Assembly (NCBI RefSeq): GCF_000829695.1
Contig: NZ_BBNN01000041.1
Location: 30,327-73,317, forward strand
Direction of reading: 5' to 3'
Length of the DNA stretch: 42,991 nucleotides
From: Streptomyces sp. NBRC 110035
GTDB lineage: Bacteria > Actinomycetota > Actinomycetes > Streptomycetales > Streptomycetaceae
In this document: positions 1-9,193 of the stretch, piece by piece
Layout of the letters: each line of letters starts with the position of its first letter
Position numbering within the stretch: position 1 is the first letter of the stretch
Notes under the pieces: generated by a model
Told to the model about the DNA's origin: nothing
Databases searched by the model: none
What the model saw: only the letters and a program-made list of their open reading frames with translations
Position numbers and translations under genes: made by a program

Positions 1-14
1 GGGGGGGGGGGGGG
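1..14. repeat. poly-G run at window edge
   Basis: The window opens with 14 consecutive G. A run this long at an exact edge may be a contig end or a sequencing artefact. Nothing coding depends on it, because the first stop codon lies at 35-37. Confidence 0.6.
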
Positions 15-34
15 CGGGAGCGTGACGGCACGGC

Positions 35-1261
35 CTACGGCGAGCCGAGGACGTCCTTCTGCCAGCTGAGCTGGAACGCGTACCGCGCCGCCTCCACCTC
101 GTGCCGCTGGTCCGCGTGGAGCACCCCGAGCGCGTACGCCGTGGCCGGGGCGATGCGCGGGGTCCGGGCGGCGTTCGCCGCGGCCGCCGACGCCTCGGAC
201 GCGTCCCGGTGCCGGTCGAGGGCCTCACCGGCGGCGAGCAGACGGACGTCGGGGGGCGGCGCGGTGGCGGCGGACTCCGGGACCGGGGCGGTGCCGTCCG
301 CGCCGGCGGTGGTGTGGTGCAGCGCTTCGCGGGCGTACCGGTGCAGGCGCAGGAGCAGGCGGACCTGGTGCCAGGGGGCGTCCTGCGGATGCGGGGCCAG
401 ATCCGGGGACAGCCCGTGGACCAGTGCCTCCGCGTTGTACGGGCTCCCCGCGGTGAGCAGGGGCAGCGCCGCGACGGCGTCGACCAGCCGCTCCCGCGCG
501 GCCTCGGCCGGCGGGCGCAGGTCGGCTCCGCCGGCGCCCGGGACCAGCGGAACCTCGCTGGCCAGCACGGCGACCTTGTCGGCGACCGCGTGGAACCGGG
601 AGGAGCCGAGAGCCTGGAGCGCGGTGGAGTGCGCCCTGGTCCGGGCCAGGGTGAGCTGCCGGTCCAGCAGCGCACCGGCCTTGGCGGCACCCACGGTGAG
701 GCTGCCGCGCTCGGGGGCGGTGGTGGGTCCGGTTCCGGTGGAACCGGTTCTGGCGGTGGGGGAGGCGGCCTCGCCCCTGACGGCGACGGCGGCCGGGGCG
801 GAGGACCGGGCCGCTCCGCCCGCTCCGCCCCCCGGACCGGTCCCGGCCGCTCCCTGGGCCGGCAGCGCCGCCGTGCCGGACAGCCGGTACAGCGCCTGGA
901 GCAGGCGTTCCAACCGCGCCGAGCAGGCGTGTTCCAGGGCCAGGGTGCCGGAGACCCAGGCCAGCTCCGGGCGCATCGCCTCGGACCAGCCGGGGTCCAG
1001 GACCGCCTGGAAGGTGTGCAGGCTGCCGCTGATCCGGCGGGCCGAGCGGCGCAGCGCGAGCGACGCTTCGACGGAACCCTCCGAGGCCGTGCCCGCCCCC
1101 GCCTCCCGGTGGAGGCGCAGCGCGCGGAGGAACTCGGTGGCCTGGGCCCGCAGATAGCCCGCCAGGGTCTCCGCGGACACCGGACCGGCCGTGGGAGCGG
1201 CCGGCGGGCCGGTTGTCAGGCCGGTCCCCGGGTCCGTCGGGTCAAGGTGTTGCTGTGCCAC
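35..1261 (-). CDS. CHAD-domain protein
   Basis: Predicted 408-residue protein with a GTG start that overlaps the end of ppk by 20 bases, so the two are probably translationally coupled. It is alpha-helical and rich in His, Arg and Leu (for example the LRLHREA and LLLRLHRYAREALHH stretches), which is the pattern of CHAD domains (conserved histidine alpha-helical domain). These bind polyphosphate and are commonly encoded beside polyphosphate genes. A low-complexity Gly/Ala/Pro/Thr linker at about residues 135-190 separates two helical halves, as expected for the two CHAD four-helix bundles. Assignment rests on residue pattern and on the ppk neighbour. I infer that it attaches to or manages polyphosphate made by Ppk. 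No signal peptide or membrane segment is seen. Confidence 0.8.
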   Translation of the reverse strand: MAQQHLDPTDPGTGLTTGPPAAPTAGPVSAETLAGYLRAQATEFLRALRLHREAGAGTASEGSVEASLALRRSARRISGSLHTFQAVLDPGWSEAMRPELAWVSGTLALEHACSARLERLLQALYRLSGTAALPAQGAAGTGPGGGAGGAARSSAPAAVAVRGEAASPTARTGSTGTGPTTAPERGSLTVGAAKAGALLDRQLTLARTRAHSTALQALGSSRFHAVADKVAVLASEVPLVPGAGGADLRPPAEAARERLVDAVAALPLLTAGSPYNAEALVHGLSPDLAPHPQDAPWHQVRLLLRLHRYAREALHHTTAGADGTAPVPESAATAPPPDVRLLAAGEALDRHRDASEASAAAANAARTPRIAPATAYALGVLHADQRHEVEAARYAFQLSWQKDVLGSP

Positions 1262-3491
1262 GCCGGCGCCTCCGGGCGTCTATGAGCATCTCCTGGACAT
1301 GTCGTAGGGGCTGGCCGTCCGCGTCCGTCGCGTGCCGGGTCCACTCGCCGTCCGGGCCGAGGTGCCAGGACGTGGTGCCGTCGGACATGCCGGACTCCAG
1401 CAGCCGGTTCAAGGACGCCCGGTGGGCGGGGTCGGTCACCCTGACCAGCGCCTCGATACGGCGGTCCAGATTGCGGTGCATCATGTCCGCGCTGCCGAAC
1501 CACACCTCGGGCTCGCCGCCGTTGCCGAAGGAGAAGATGCGGGAGTGTTCGAGGAAGCGGCCGAGGACGGAACGGACCCGGATGTTCTCCGACAGCCCCT
1601 CGACGCCCGGCCGGATCGCGCAGATGCCGCGCACCCACACGTCCACCGGAACGCCCGCCTGCGAGGCCCGGTACAGGGCGTCGATGACCGCCTCGTCCAC
1701 CATCGAGTTGACCTTGATGCGGACGTACGCGGGGCGTCCGGCGCGGTGGTGCTGGGCCTCCTTGTTGATCCGGGAGACGAGCCCGTCGCGCAGGGACTTG
1801 GGGGCGACCAGCAGCCGCCGGTACGTCTCGCGGCGCGAGTAGCCGGAGAGGCGGTTGAACAGGTCCGAGAGGTCCGCGCCGACCTGCGGGTCGGCGGTGA
1901 GCAGGCCGAGGTCCTCGTACAGCCGGGCCGTCTTCGGGTGGTAGTTGCCGGTGCCGACGTGGCTGTAGCGCCGGAGCGTCTCGCCCTCCTGGCGGACCAC
2001 CAGGGACAGCTTGCAGTGGGTCTTCAGGCCCACCAGGCCGTACACGACGTGGCAGCCGGACTCCTCCAGCTTGCGCGCCCACTTGATGTTGGCGGACTCG
2101 TCGAAGCGGGCCTTGATCTCGACCAGGACGAGGACCTGCTTGCCGGACTCGGCCGCGTCGATCAGCGCGTCGACGATCGGGGAGTCGCCGGACGTCCGGT
2201 ACAGGGTCTGCTTGATCGCGAGGACGTCCGGGTCGGCCGCCGCCTGCTCCAGGAAGGCCTGCACGGACGTGGAGAACGAGTCGTACGGGTGGTGCAGCAG
2301 CACGTCCCGGCTGCGCAGCGCGGCGAAGACGTCCGCCGCGGACGCCGACTCGACCTCGGCGAGATCGCGGTGCGTGCCGGCGATGAACGACCGGTACTTC
2401 AGCTCCGGCCGGTCGATTCCGTGGACCCGGAAGAGACCGGTGAGGTCGAGCGGCCCCGGCAGCGGGTACACCTCGGCCTCGCCGATCTTCAGCTCGCGCA
2501 CCAGGAGGTCCAGGACGTCACGGTCGATGTTCTCCTCGACCTCCAGACGCACCGGCGGCCCGAAGCGACGCCGCATGAGCTCCTTCTCCAGGGCCTGGAG
2601 CAGGTTCTCGGTGTCGTCCTCCTCGACCTCCAGGTCCTCGTTGCGGGTGAGCCGGAAGGCGTGGTGCTGGAGCACCTCCATGCCCGGGAACAACTCCTCC
2701 AGGTGGGCCGCGATGACGTCCTCGACGGGGACGTAACGGCCCGGGGAGCCCTCCAGGAAGCGGGACAGCAGCGGCGGCACCTTCACCCGGGCGAAGTGCC
2801 GGTGGCCGGTGACCGGGTTGCGCACGATCACGGCCAGGTTCAGCGACAGGCCCGATATGTACGGGAAGGGGTGCGCCGGGTCGACCGCCAGGGGGGTCAG
2901 CACGGGGAAGATCTGGTGCCGGAAGAGGGTGAACAGGCGGGCCTGCTCCTTCTCCGTCAGCTCGCTCCAGCGGACCAGGTGGATGCCCGCGTCCGCCAGC
3001 CCGGGGAGGACGTCCTCGTGGAAGCAGGCGGCGTGCCGTGCCATCAGCTCGCGCGAACGGGCCCAGATCATCTCCAGCACCTCGCGCGGCTGGAGACCGG
3101 ACGCCGAGCGGGTGGCGACACCGGTGGCGATACGGCGCTTCAGGCCGGCCACCCGGACCATGAAGAACTCGTCCAGGTTGCTGGCGAAGATCGCGAGGAA
3201 GTTGGCCCGCTCGAGGAGGGGCGTGCTCGGGTCCTCGGCGAGCTCCAGGACCCGCTCGTTGAACGCCAGCCAGCTGCGCTCCCGGTCGAGGAACCTGCCC
3301 TGGGGCAGCGGCTCGCCGCCCGTGTCCGCCTCCTCGTAGACGTCGAGGTCCGAGTCGATGTCGGGTTCCAGGTCGGAGACCGTCCCGGCCACGGTGTGCG
3401 GCCGGTGGGCGGCGATGGAGCCCACGGAGGGCTGCGCGTGTTGTACCTGACCCTGGGCTTTGGCGCCACTTGCGGCGTTCGACTGGCTCAT
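1242..3491 (-). CDS. ppk: polyphosphate kinase 1
   Basis: Predicted 749-residue PPK1, which reversibly polymerises the gamma-phosphate of ATP into inorganic polyphosphate. The N-terminal domain begins at the conserved FLDRERSWLAFNERVLELAED stretch, shortened here to its core RSWLAFNERVLE, and the DEFFMVRVAGLKRRI helix follows. The two phospholipase-D-like catalytic domains carry the YDSFSTSV loop, the KQTLYRTS strand and the HVGTGNYHPKTARLYEDLG loop with the histidine expected to be phosphorylated. A longer reading frame reaches 3614. I chose the ATG at 3491 because it has a GGGG-containing ribosome site and begins the MSQSNAA terminus common in Streptomyces Ppk. The CHAD gene follows and overlaps. 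Phosphate control by PhoP is known for Streptomyces ppk genes, and a possible weak site is listed separately. Confidence 0.96.
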   Translation of the reverse strand: MSQSNAASGAKAQGQVQHAQPSVGSIAAHRPHTVAGTVSDLEPDIDSDLDVYEEADTGGEPLPQGRFLDRERSWLAFNERVLELAEDPSTPLLERANFLAIFASNLDEFFMVRVAGLKRRIATGVATRSASGLQPREVLEMIWARSRELMARHAACFHEDVLPGLADAGIHLVRWSELTEKEQARLFTLFRHQIFPVLTPLAVDPAHPFPYISGLSLNLAVIVRNPVTGHRHFARVKVPPLLSRFLEGSPGRYVPVEDVIAAHLEELFPGMEVLQHHAFRLTRNEDLEVEEDDTENLLQALEKELMRRRFGPPVRLEVEENIDRDVLDLLVRELKIGEAEVYPLPGPLDLTGLFRVHGIDRPELKYRSFIAGTHRDLAEVESASAADVFAALRSRDVLLHHPYDSFSTSVQAFLEQAAADPDVLAIKQTLYRTSGDSPIVDALIDAAESGKQVLVLVEIKARFDESANIKWARKLEESGCHVVYGLVGLKTHCKLSLVVRQEGETLRRYSHVGTGNYHPKTARLYEDLGLLTADPQVGADLSDLFNRLSGYSRRETYRRLLVAPKSLRDGLVSRINKEAQHHRAGRPAYVRIKVNSMVDEAVIDALYRASQAGVPVDVWVRGICAIRPGVEGLSENIRVRSVLGRFLEHSRIFSFGNGGEPEVWFGSADMMHRNLDRRIEALVRVTDPAHRASLNRLLESGMSDGTTSWHLGPDGEWTRHATDADGQPLRHVQEMLIDARRRRRGTATP

Positions 3492-3629
3492 GACCCCATT
3501 GTTCCGCGCCACGAGCCCCACAAGCGCGTCGGAGCGCGCGGGCGGGAGTGATCGTGCCCGTGGGACGTCCCCGTCCCCCCTGCGGGGCGGCGGCTCTGGC
3601 GCGGCGGGATGCATTCGCCGAGCGTCGCA

Positions 3630-3665
3630 AGACAGTCTGAATCAACGGTTACGGAGACATGACGT
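3630..3665 (-). promoter_or_regulatory. possible ppk promoter/PhoP region
   Basis: Read on the minus strand, about 140-170 bases before the ppk ATG, the bases resemble degenerate 11-bp direct repeats (GTCATGTCTCC, GTAACCGTTGA, TTCAGACTGTC) of the PHO-box type. The match to GTTCAYY is poor. It is listed because PhoP control of ppk is known in Streptomyces. This is inference only. Confidence 0.25.
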
Positions 3666-3966
3666 GCGGGATAGCGGGGGACGGCCCGCGGGGGTCGGGG
3701 CGGGCGCACGGAGGCCGGTGCGCGGGCGAGGCGCGGGGCCGGGGCGCGGGGCCGGGGCGCCGCACGCCGGTGTGGTGCTCCGGCCGGATGCCTCCGGGGT
3801 GACCGTGTGTGCCGGATGGTGGGAGGGGGCGGTGGGGGTGTGGCGAAGGCGGGCGGGGCTCGGGCCTGGGCGGGGTGTGGAGGGAGTGGGGCTCGGGCCG
3901 GGGTGGTGGGAGCCGTCCGGGAAGCCGCGTCCGTGGTCTCTTCGAGGGTCTGCGGCGCGGGGCGTC

Positions 3967-4019
3967 CGCTCCCGGTGTCCGCGGAGGGCGGGGGCAGCCC
4001 TCCGCGGACACCGGGAGCG
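3967..4019. terminator. very strong hairpin between mshD and ppk
   Basis: There are perfect 23-base inverted arms at 3967-3989 and 3997-4019 around a 7-base loop (GGGGGCA). It lies about 430 bases past the mshD stop and about 480 bases before the ppk start, both genes on the minus strand. The simplest role is a factor-independent terminator for mshD that insulates ppk. There is no T-tract, which is usual in Streptomyces. No gene can be supported in the whole 3492-4451 stretch. Confidence 0.75.
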
Positions 4020-4451
4020 CCACCCGGGCCGGGGCCGCGCCGCCCCTGTCCGTCGGACTCGTCGCGCTGCGCTCCGCCCACCGGGCCGTGCTGCGCTCGC
4101 GGCGGTACGCGACCGAGTGGCACTTCGCCGTACCGGTACTGCCGTCCTGGCGCCCTACCGTCATGCCCCGTTTCCGCGTCCCTGCTGTCGGCGGTGCTGC
4201 TCGTCGCGGCGGGCGTGGGCAGGCAGTTCGGGCGGGGAGCGGGCAAGTCCGGTGCGGTCGGCAACGGTTCGTCGCCTGCCCTGACCTTCCCTGACCTTCC
4301 CTCGGCCCGAGATTCGGCCCGGCGGGTTCGAGCACCTCCGGCCGGCGCTTCCGGGCGCGGTCAAAGTGCCCGCGGAGGGGCGGAATCGGGCGGAAACGCC
4401 CGGCCGGCACCGCAGAGGGCCGTGTCCGGGCGGCGAGGTCGAATCTCAGGC

Positions 4452-5402
4452 TCAGGTCTCGGTGCGGTACATGAGGTCCGTCTCGTGGGTGAGGAAGCCC
4501 AGCCGCTCGTAGACGGCCACCGCCGCCTTGTTGTCGGCGTCGACGTACAGCATCGCGGTGGGCAGCCCCAGCCCCGCAAGGTGCCGCAGCCCGACCGTCG
4601 TGAGGGACGTGCCGAGCCCGCCGCCCTGGGCCTGCGGGCTCACCCCGAGGACGTACACCTCACCGAGGCCCTCCGCCCGGTGCACCTTGGTCCAGTGGAA
4701 GCCGACGAGGCGGCCGTCCCGCTCGGCGAGGAAGAAGCCCTCCGGGTCGAACCACGGCTCGGCCTTGCGGTCGTCGAGGTCGCGCTGGGTGAGGGAGCCC
4801 TGTTCGGGGTGGTGGGCGAACGCGGCGGCGTTCAGCGCGAGCCAGGCGGCGTCGTCCCGGCCGGGAACGAAGGCGCGTACGGTCACCCCTTCGGGGAGCA
4901 CCGGGTCGGGCAGGTTCAGGTCGGCCAACGGCCGACGCATCTGCCGCAGTTCGCGGAACAGGGTGAGTCCGAGGACCTGGGCGAGGTGCCGGGCGGCGGA
5001 GTGGCCGCCGTGCGCCCAGACGCGCAGCCGCTTTCCGGAGGCGGCGAGCAGCGCGGACCCGAGCGCCCGCCCGTGCCCCTGCCCCCGGTGCGACGGGTGC
5101 ACGACGAGTTCGGCGGCCGGGGGCTCGACCGGGTCGGTGCCCTCCAGTTGGGCGTAGCCGACGAGTTCACCCTCGTCGGCCTCGTCGTCTCCGCCTGTCA
5201 GGAAGAGCAGCAGGTGCGAGACACCCGCCCGCTCCCCGCCGCGCAACTGCAACCGCCCCTGCTCGGACACCGCCTGCTGTCCGTCGGTCCCGGCGGCCTC
5301 GTCCAGCAGGGCGAGGACCGCCTCGGCCTGGTCCGGGGAGAGCGCGGCGTAGGTCCGAAGCGAGCGGGTGCGGCCGGAGCGTGCGATGTCGTCGCTGGTC
5401 AT
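4452..5402 (-). CDS. mshD: mycothiol synthase MshD
   Basis: Predicted 316-residue enzyme with two tandem GNAT folds. It acetylates Cys-GlcN-Ins with acetyl-CoA, the last step of mycothiol synthesis in the cytoplasm. The N-terminal domain ends near the VHPSHRGQGHGRALGSALL acetyl-CoA loop, and the C-terminal domain carries the YVLGVSPQAQGGGLGTSL loop followed by LYVDADNKAAVAVYERLGF, which is characteristic of MshD. Length matches the family (about 300 residues). The ATG at 5402 opens the frame and faces the divergent 5'-nucleotidase gene across about 280 bases. Confidence 0.93.
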   Translation of the reverse strand: MTSDDIARSGRTRSLRTYAALSPDQAEAVLALLDEAAGTDGQQAVSEQGRLQLRGGERAGVSHLLLFLTGGDDEADEGELVGYAQLEGTDPVEPPAAELVVHPSHRGQGHGRALGSALLAASGKRLRVWAHGGHSAARHLAQVLGLTLFRELRQMRRPLADLNLPDPVLPEGVTVRAFVPGRDDAAWLALNAAAFAHHPEQGSLTQRDLDDRKAEPWFDPEGFFLAERDGRLVGFHWTKVHRAEGLGEVYVLGVSPQAQGGGLGTSLTTVGLRHLAGLGLPTAMLYVDADNKAAVAVYERLGFLTHETDLMYRTET

Positions 5403-5491
5403 GCGTACGAGGGTAAGCGGAGCCCGCCGAAAACGGACGGGACACGGAGCGCACCGTGACGGCAGATCGGGTCCGGCAACCAGCGACGGAG

Positions 5492-5530
5492 CGAAACATA
5501 ACCAGGATGTAACCGCGAAACCTCTGTCGC
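5492..5530. promoter_or_regulatory. 11-bp direct repeats between mshD and nucleotidase
   Basis: Two 11-base units in register, GAAACATAACC and AGGATGTAACC, are followed by GCGAAACC. Direct repeats at 11-bp spacing ending in TAACC (GGTTA on the other strand) recall PhoP boxes, and extracellular nucleotidases are a common PhoP target. GTAAC-N3-GAAAC also resembles a GlnR half-site pair with the wrong spacing. Function is inferred. Confidence 0.35.
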
Positions 5531-5683
5531 GCTACGCGCGTTGACTTTAGGCTGCGGGGCGGTCGGCGCGCCTCGCGAGGGTCCCGCCCGGATCCACGCA
5601 GACCGGCCCCGGCCACCCCGGACGCATCCCGCACCACGTACACGCACACCCGTGAACGCTCACGCAGACCCACTGGGGGGCAC

Positions 5684-7546
5684 ATGCCAGCCACACCCGA
5701 CTCCTCGGCCTCGTCGGTGCACCGGCGCAGACGCCGTACGAACCGCCTTCTCGCGACCGCGGCCGGTGTGCTCACCGTCGGCGCGCTGACCGCGGCTGCC
5801 CTGCCCGCCGGTGCGGCGAGTGCCGGCGGGGGCAAGGGCGGCACGTCGCACGGCCACCACGAGGGCCACAAGGGCGGAAAGGGCGACAAGGGCCGCTACC
5901 AGGACGTGCAGCTGCTGTCCTTCAACGACCTGCACGGCAACCTCGAACCCCCGACGGGCTCCTCGGGCCGGGTCACCCACCTCCACGAGGACGGCTCGAC
6001 GGAGACCATCGACGCGGGCGGTGTCGAGTACCTCGCCACCCACCTGCGCGAGGCCCGCAAGGGCAACCGGTACTCCGTGACCGCGGCCGGCGGCGACATG
6101 GTCGGCGCGTCCCCGCTGATCTCGGGCCTGTTCCACGACGAACCCACCATCGAGGCGCTGAACAAGCTCGACCTCGACGTCACGTCCGTCGGCAACCACG
6201 AGTTCGACGAGGGCGCCCAGGAGCTGGCCCGGCTGCAGAACGGCGGCTGCCACCCCACCGACGGCTGCTCCACGGACAAGAGGTTCAAGGGCGCCGACTT
6301 CCCCTACCTCGCGGCCAACGTCCTGGACGAGAGGACGGGCAGGCCCGTTCTCGAGCCGTACTGGGTGTGGAAGCAGAACGGTGTCAAGGTCGGCTTCATC
6401 GGCGTGACGCTGGAGGGCACCCCGGACATCGTGTCCGCCGAGGGCGTCAAGGGCCTGTCCTTCAAGGACGAGGTCGACACCATCAACACGTACGCCAGGG
6501 AACTCCAGCGCCGGGGCGTGAAGTCGATCGTCGCCCTGGTCCACGAGGGCGGCTTCCCCGCCTCGTCCTCCTACAACTACGACTGCGACTCCCCGGGCGC
6601 GGGCGACGGCGTCTCCGGCCCGATCGCGGACATCGCCGAGAACGTGTCGCCCCAGGTGGACGCGCTGGTCACCGGCCACACCCACGCGGCGTACGTCTGC
6701 ACGATCCCGGACCCGGCGGGCAAGCCCCGCATGGTCACCTCGGCCGCGTCCTTCGGCCGCCTCTACACGGACACCACGCTGACGTACGACCGCCGCACGG
6801 GTGACATCGCCCGTACGGCCGTGAAGTCGGCGAACCACGTGGTGACGCGGGACGTCCCGAAGGCGCCGGACATGACCCGGCTGATCGACAAGTGGAACAC
6901 CCTCGCCGCCCCCATCGGCAACCGCGCGATCGGCTACATCTCCGGTGACGTCGTCAAGGACGGTACCGAGTCCCCGCTCGGCGACCTGATCGCCGACGCC
7001 CAGCTGGCGTACGGCAGGACGCTGGACCCGGAGACCGACCTGGCCCTGATGAACCCGGGCGGCATCCGCGCGTCCCTCACCCACGCGGCGAGCGCGGGCG
7101 AGGGCGACGGCGTGGTCACCTACGCGGAGGGCTTCACCGTCCAGCCCTTCGCCAACACGGTCAACCTCCAGGACTTCACCGGCGCGCAGCTGGTCCAGGT
7201 CCTCAAGGAGCAGGTGAGCGGCGCGAACGAGGCCTCGCCGAAGATCCTCCAGGTCTCCGCCGGCCTGACCTACACCCTGGACCTGACCGGGTCCGGCGCG
7301 GGCCGGGTGGTCACGGACTCCATCAGGCTGAACGGCGAGCCGATCGACGAGGCCGCCACCTACCGCGTGGCCACGAACAGCTTCCTCGCGGGCGGCGGCG
7401 ACGGCTTCACCACCCTCGGCGAGGGCACCGGCGACCTGGTCGGCGAGGACGACCTGACGGCCCTGGAGCAGTACCTGACGGCCAACTCCTCGGCGACGAA
7501 CCCGATCGCACCGCCGGCGGCGGACCGCATCACGATCGTGCAGTAG
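5684..7546 (+). CDS. secreted 5'-nucleotidase / metallophosphatase
   Basis: Predicted 620-residue exported enzyme of the UshA/5'-nucleotidase family, which releases phosphate from nucleotides outside the cell. The N-terminus has an Arg-rich stretch (HRRRRRTNR) followed by a hydrophobic segment and an ALPAGAASA cleavage region, so it is a signal peptide, possibly a Tat type. The metallophosphoesterase motifs are all visible: FNDLHGNLE, GGDMVGASP, SVGNHEFDEG and VTGHTHAAY. The C-terminal substrate domain carries MNPGGIRASL and GGGDGFTTL. The ATG at 5684 is preceded by a GGGGGG ribosome site. The gene is monocistronic with a strong terminator. Confidence 0.93.
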   Translation: MPATPDSSASSVHRRRRRTNRLLATAAGVLTVGALTAAALPAGAASAGGGKGGTSHGHHEGHKGGKGDKGRYQDVQLLSFNDLHGNLEPPTGSSGRVTHLHEDGSTETIDAGGVEYLATHLREARKGNRYSVTAAGGDMVGASPLISGLFHDEPTIEALNKLDLDVTSVGNHEFDEGAQELARLQNGGCHPTDGCSTDKRFKGADFPYLAANVLDERTGRPVLEPYWVWKQNGVKVGFIGVTLEGTPDIVSAEGVKGLSFKDEVDTINTYARELQRRGVKSIVALVHEGGFPASSSYNYDCDSPGAGDGVSGPIADIAENVSPQVDALVTGHTHAAYVCTIPDPAGKPRMVTSAASFGRLYTDTTLTYDRRTGDIARTAVKSANHVVTRDVPKAPDMTRLIDKWNTLAAPIGNRAIGYISGDVVKDGTESPLGDLIADAQLAYGRTLDPETDLALMNPGGIRASLTHAASAGEGDGVVTYAEGFTVQPFANTVNLQDFTGAQLVQVLKEQVSGANEASPKILQVSAGLTYTLDLTGSGAGRVVTDSIRLNGEPIDEAATYRVATNSFLAGGGDGFTTLGEGTGDLVGEDDLTALEQYLTANSSATNPIAPPAADRITIVQ

Positions 7547-7556
7547 CACGCCACAC

Positions 7557-7591
7557 CCTCAGGGCCCGGAAGTGACCCCCGGGCCCTGAGG
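7557..7591 (+). terminator. nucleotidase terminator
   Basis: There are 13-base perfect arms, CCTCAGGGCCCGG at 7557-7569 and its complement at 7579-7591, with a 9-base loop, ten bases after the nucleotidase stop. From there to 8000 I see no gene, only a duplicated GGAGGGCCGGGAC near 7950-7980. Confidence 0.85.
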
Positions 7592-8000
7592 CGCACCAAG
7601 GCGGGTTCCGGAGACCCGCGGCCGGCGCGGCTCTGCTCACCCCGACCGTCACGGCGCCCGCGTAGCCGCGGCCCCGGAGGTGGGCCGGGGTGTGGACAAG
7701 GCGTCGAGCCGGCCGAGGACACCGCTCTCCCCGGAGCGCCCTCGGAGCCGTCCGCGTGACACGGCTCCCGATCCACGTGGATGAGGAGCACGGTGAAGGC
7801 GTGGCGCGGGAAGCGCACGGCGTACGGCGATCAGCCACCACTCGTAAGCGGTCACGGGGCCGACCCGGATCGCCTTCGGGCGGGGCGACCGGTCGCGCCG
7901 GCGGTCCGGTTCTCGCAAGCCGCCGGCAGCCCGGCCCTCGCATTCTGGCGGAGGGCCGGGACGGAGGGCCGGGACAGGTGGCCGGGGCAGGGGACAGAGG

Positions 8001-9113
8001 TCAGGACGCCGTCGGGACCCAGTCGCCCAGCCAGGTGTTGACGGCGTGGGCCGTCGCCCGGGCGTCGGTCAGGTGGGGGCGGTCGGAGGAGGCGGCGCCC
8101 GCGCCGGGGCCCGTGTTCCTGTACGCGGCGAAGCGGTCGTCCTTCCAGGAGAAGCCGCTCATGTCGGTCCAGGGCGCGGTGCGGACCGCGGCGCCGAGAC
8201 GGGTGTCGCGGACCGTGGTCTGCGGGTCGAGGGAGGCGTCGCCGCCCGCGTGCCAGGGGCGGCCCAGGTGGAAGGTGCGGTCCGAGACGTCACCGTTGAC
8301 CGTGGAGTTGGCGATCAGGAAGCCGTTGCGGCCGGCGGCCGTGCTCGGGGCGGTGACGTAGCCGGAGGAGCTGCCGTCCCAGCGCTTCTTCAGCGTGATG
8401 ACGGAACGGTCGATCAGCGCCGTCGCCCGGCCGAGGATGAAGTCGACGTTGCCGACGACGTAGGAGTGGGTGACCTTGGCCCTGCCCAGCCGGTCCTTGT
8501 CGTCCGTGTCGAGCAGCAGGGTGTCCTGGTCGCCCTCGACGACGACGCCGTCCAGGAGGACCTTGTCGGCTGCGGTGCGCAGGGCCACGGCCTGGTGACC
8601 GGCGAGGGACTGGTGGGCCCGTTCGTCGAAGTCGTTGGCGATCGTCAGGTTGCGGGCCTGGAAGTCGTCGGCCTGCACGGTGAACGTCGCGCTGCCCGAG
8701 GTGCCGTAGGTCCCCGAACCGTCCGGCTTCGGCGTGCCCGCCGCGTTGTTGAAGACGATCACGGTGTTCTTGCGGCTGCCGCCGGCGCCCTGCACCGTGA
8801 CGTGCGGTTTGTTCGACGGCACCTTGACCGTCTCCCGGTACGTGCCCGGCCTGACGGAGATCAGCACGCGGGACGGGTTGTTCGCGGGGACGGCGTTCAC
8901 CGCGGCCTGGACCGTGGTGTATTGGCCGGTGCCGTCCTTGGCGACCGTGAGAGTCGTCGCGGCGGCTGTGAGAGTCGTCGCGGCGGCCGGGGCGGCCATG
9001 CCCGGGGCGGCTCCGTGGGCCAGGGTGGCGGCGGTGGTCAGGGCCGGCGGAAGTGCGACCGGGAAGGGCCTTCGGGCGCGGCGGGGCCGGACCCTGCTGG
9101 GGTGCTCGCTCAT
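8001..9113 (-). CDS. secreted pectinesterase
   Basis: Predicted 370-residue carbohydrate esterase family 8 protein that removes methyl esters from pectin outside the cell. An Arg-rich start followed by a hydrophobic Ala/Leu stretch to about residue 45 is a signal peptide. Family motifs in order are GTYRE (90-94), QAVAL (Q174), QDTLL with catalytic Asp197, DFILG with catalytic Asp224 (usually DFIFG), and LGRPW (R285, W287). Length without the signal peptide, about 330, is normal. The minus frame stays open upstream into the kinase region. I chose the ATG at 9113 because the signal peptide starts there. Confidence 0.9.
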   Translation of the reverse strand: MSEHPSRVRPRRARRPFPVALPPALTTAATLAHGAAPGMAAPAAATTLTAAATTLTVAKDGTGQYTTVQAAVNAVPANNPSRVLISVRPGTYRETVKVPSNKPHVTVQGAGGSRKNTVIVFNNAAGTPKPDGSGTYGTSGSATFTVQADDFQARNLTIANDFDERAHQSLAGHQAVALRTAADKVLLDGVVVEGDQDTLLLDTDDKDRLGRAKVTHSYVVGNVDFILGRATALIDRSVITLKKRWDGSSSGYVTAPSTAAGRNGFLIANSTVNGDVSDRTFHLGRPWHAGGDASLDPQTTVRDTRLGAAVRTAPWTDMSGFSWKDDRFAAYRNTGPGAGAASSDRPHLTDARATAHAVNTWLGDWVPTAS

Positions 9114-9193
9114 ACAACGATCCGTTCCGTGTGGGGGACGAGTCGCCGACCGGTCGCCGCCGGGCACCGGAAAGTTGCCGCCCCTCCCGCCGG

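Noticed and set aside
1332..3551. 739-residue open frame on the plus strand across ppk
   Set aside because: It is the GC-rich shadow of ppk, with no recognisable domain and no ribosome site. ppk on the minus strand is unmistakable.
5660..7549. 629-residue minus-strand frame across the nucleotidase
   Set aside because: It mirrors the nucleotidase gene, whose metallophosphatase motifs are complete.
7592..8000. Possible gene in the spacer after the nucleotidase terminator
   Set aside because: Open frames there are short, Arg/Pro rich and lack ribosome sites or motifs.
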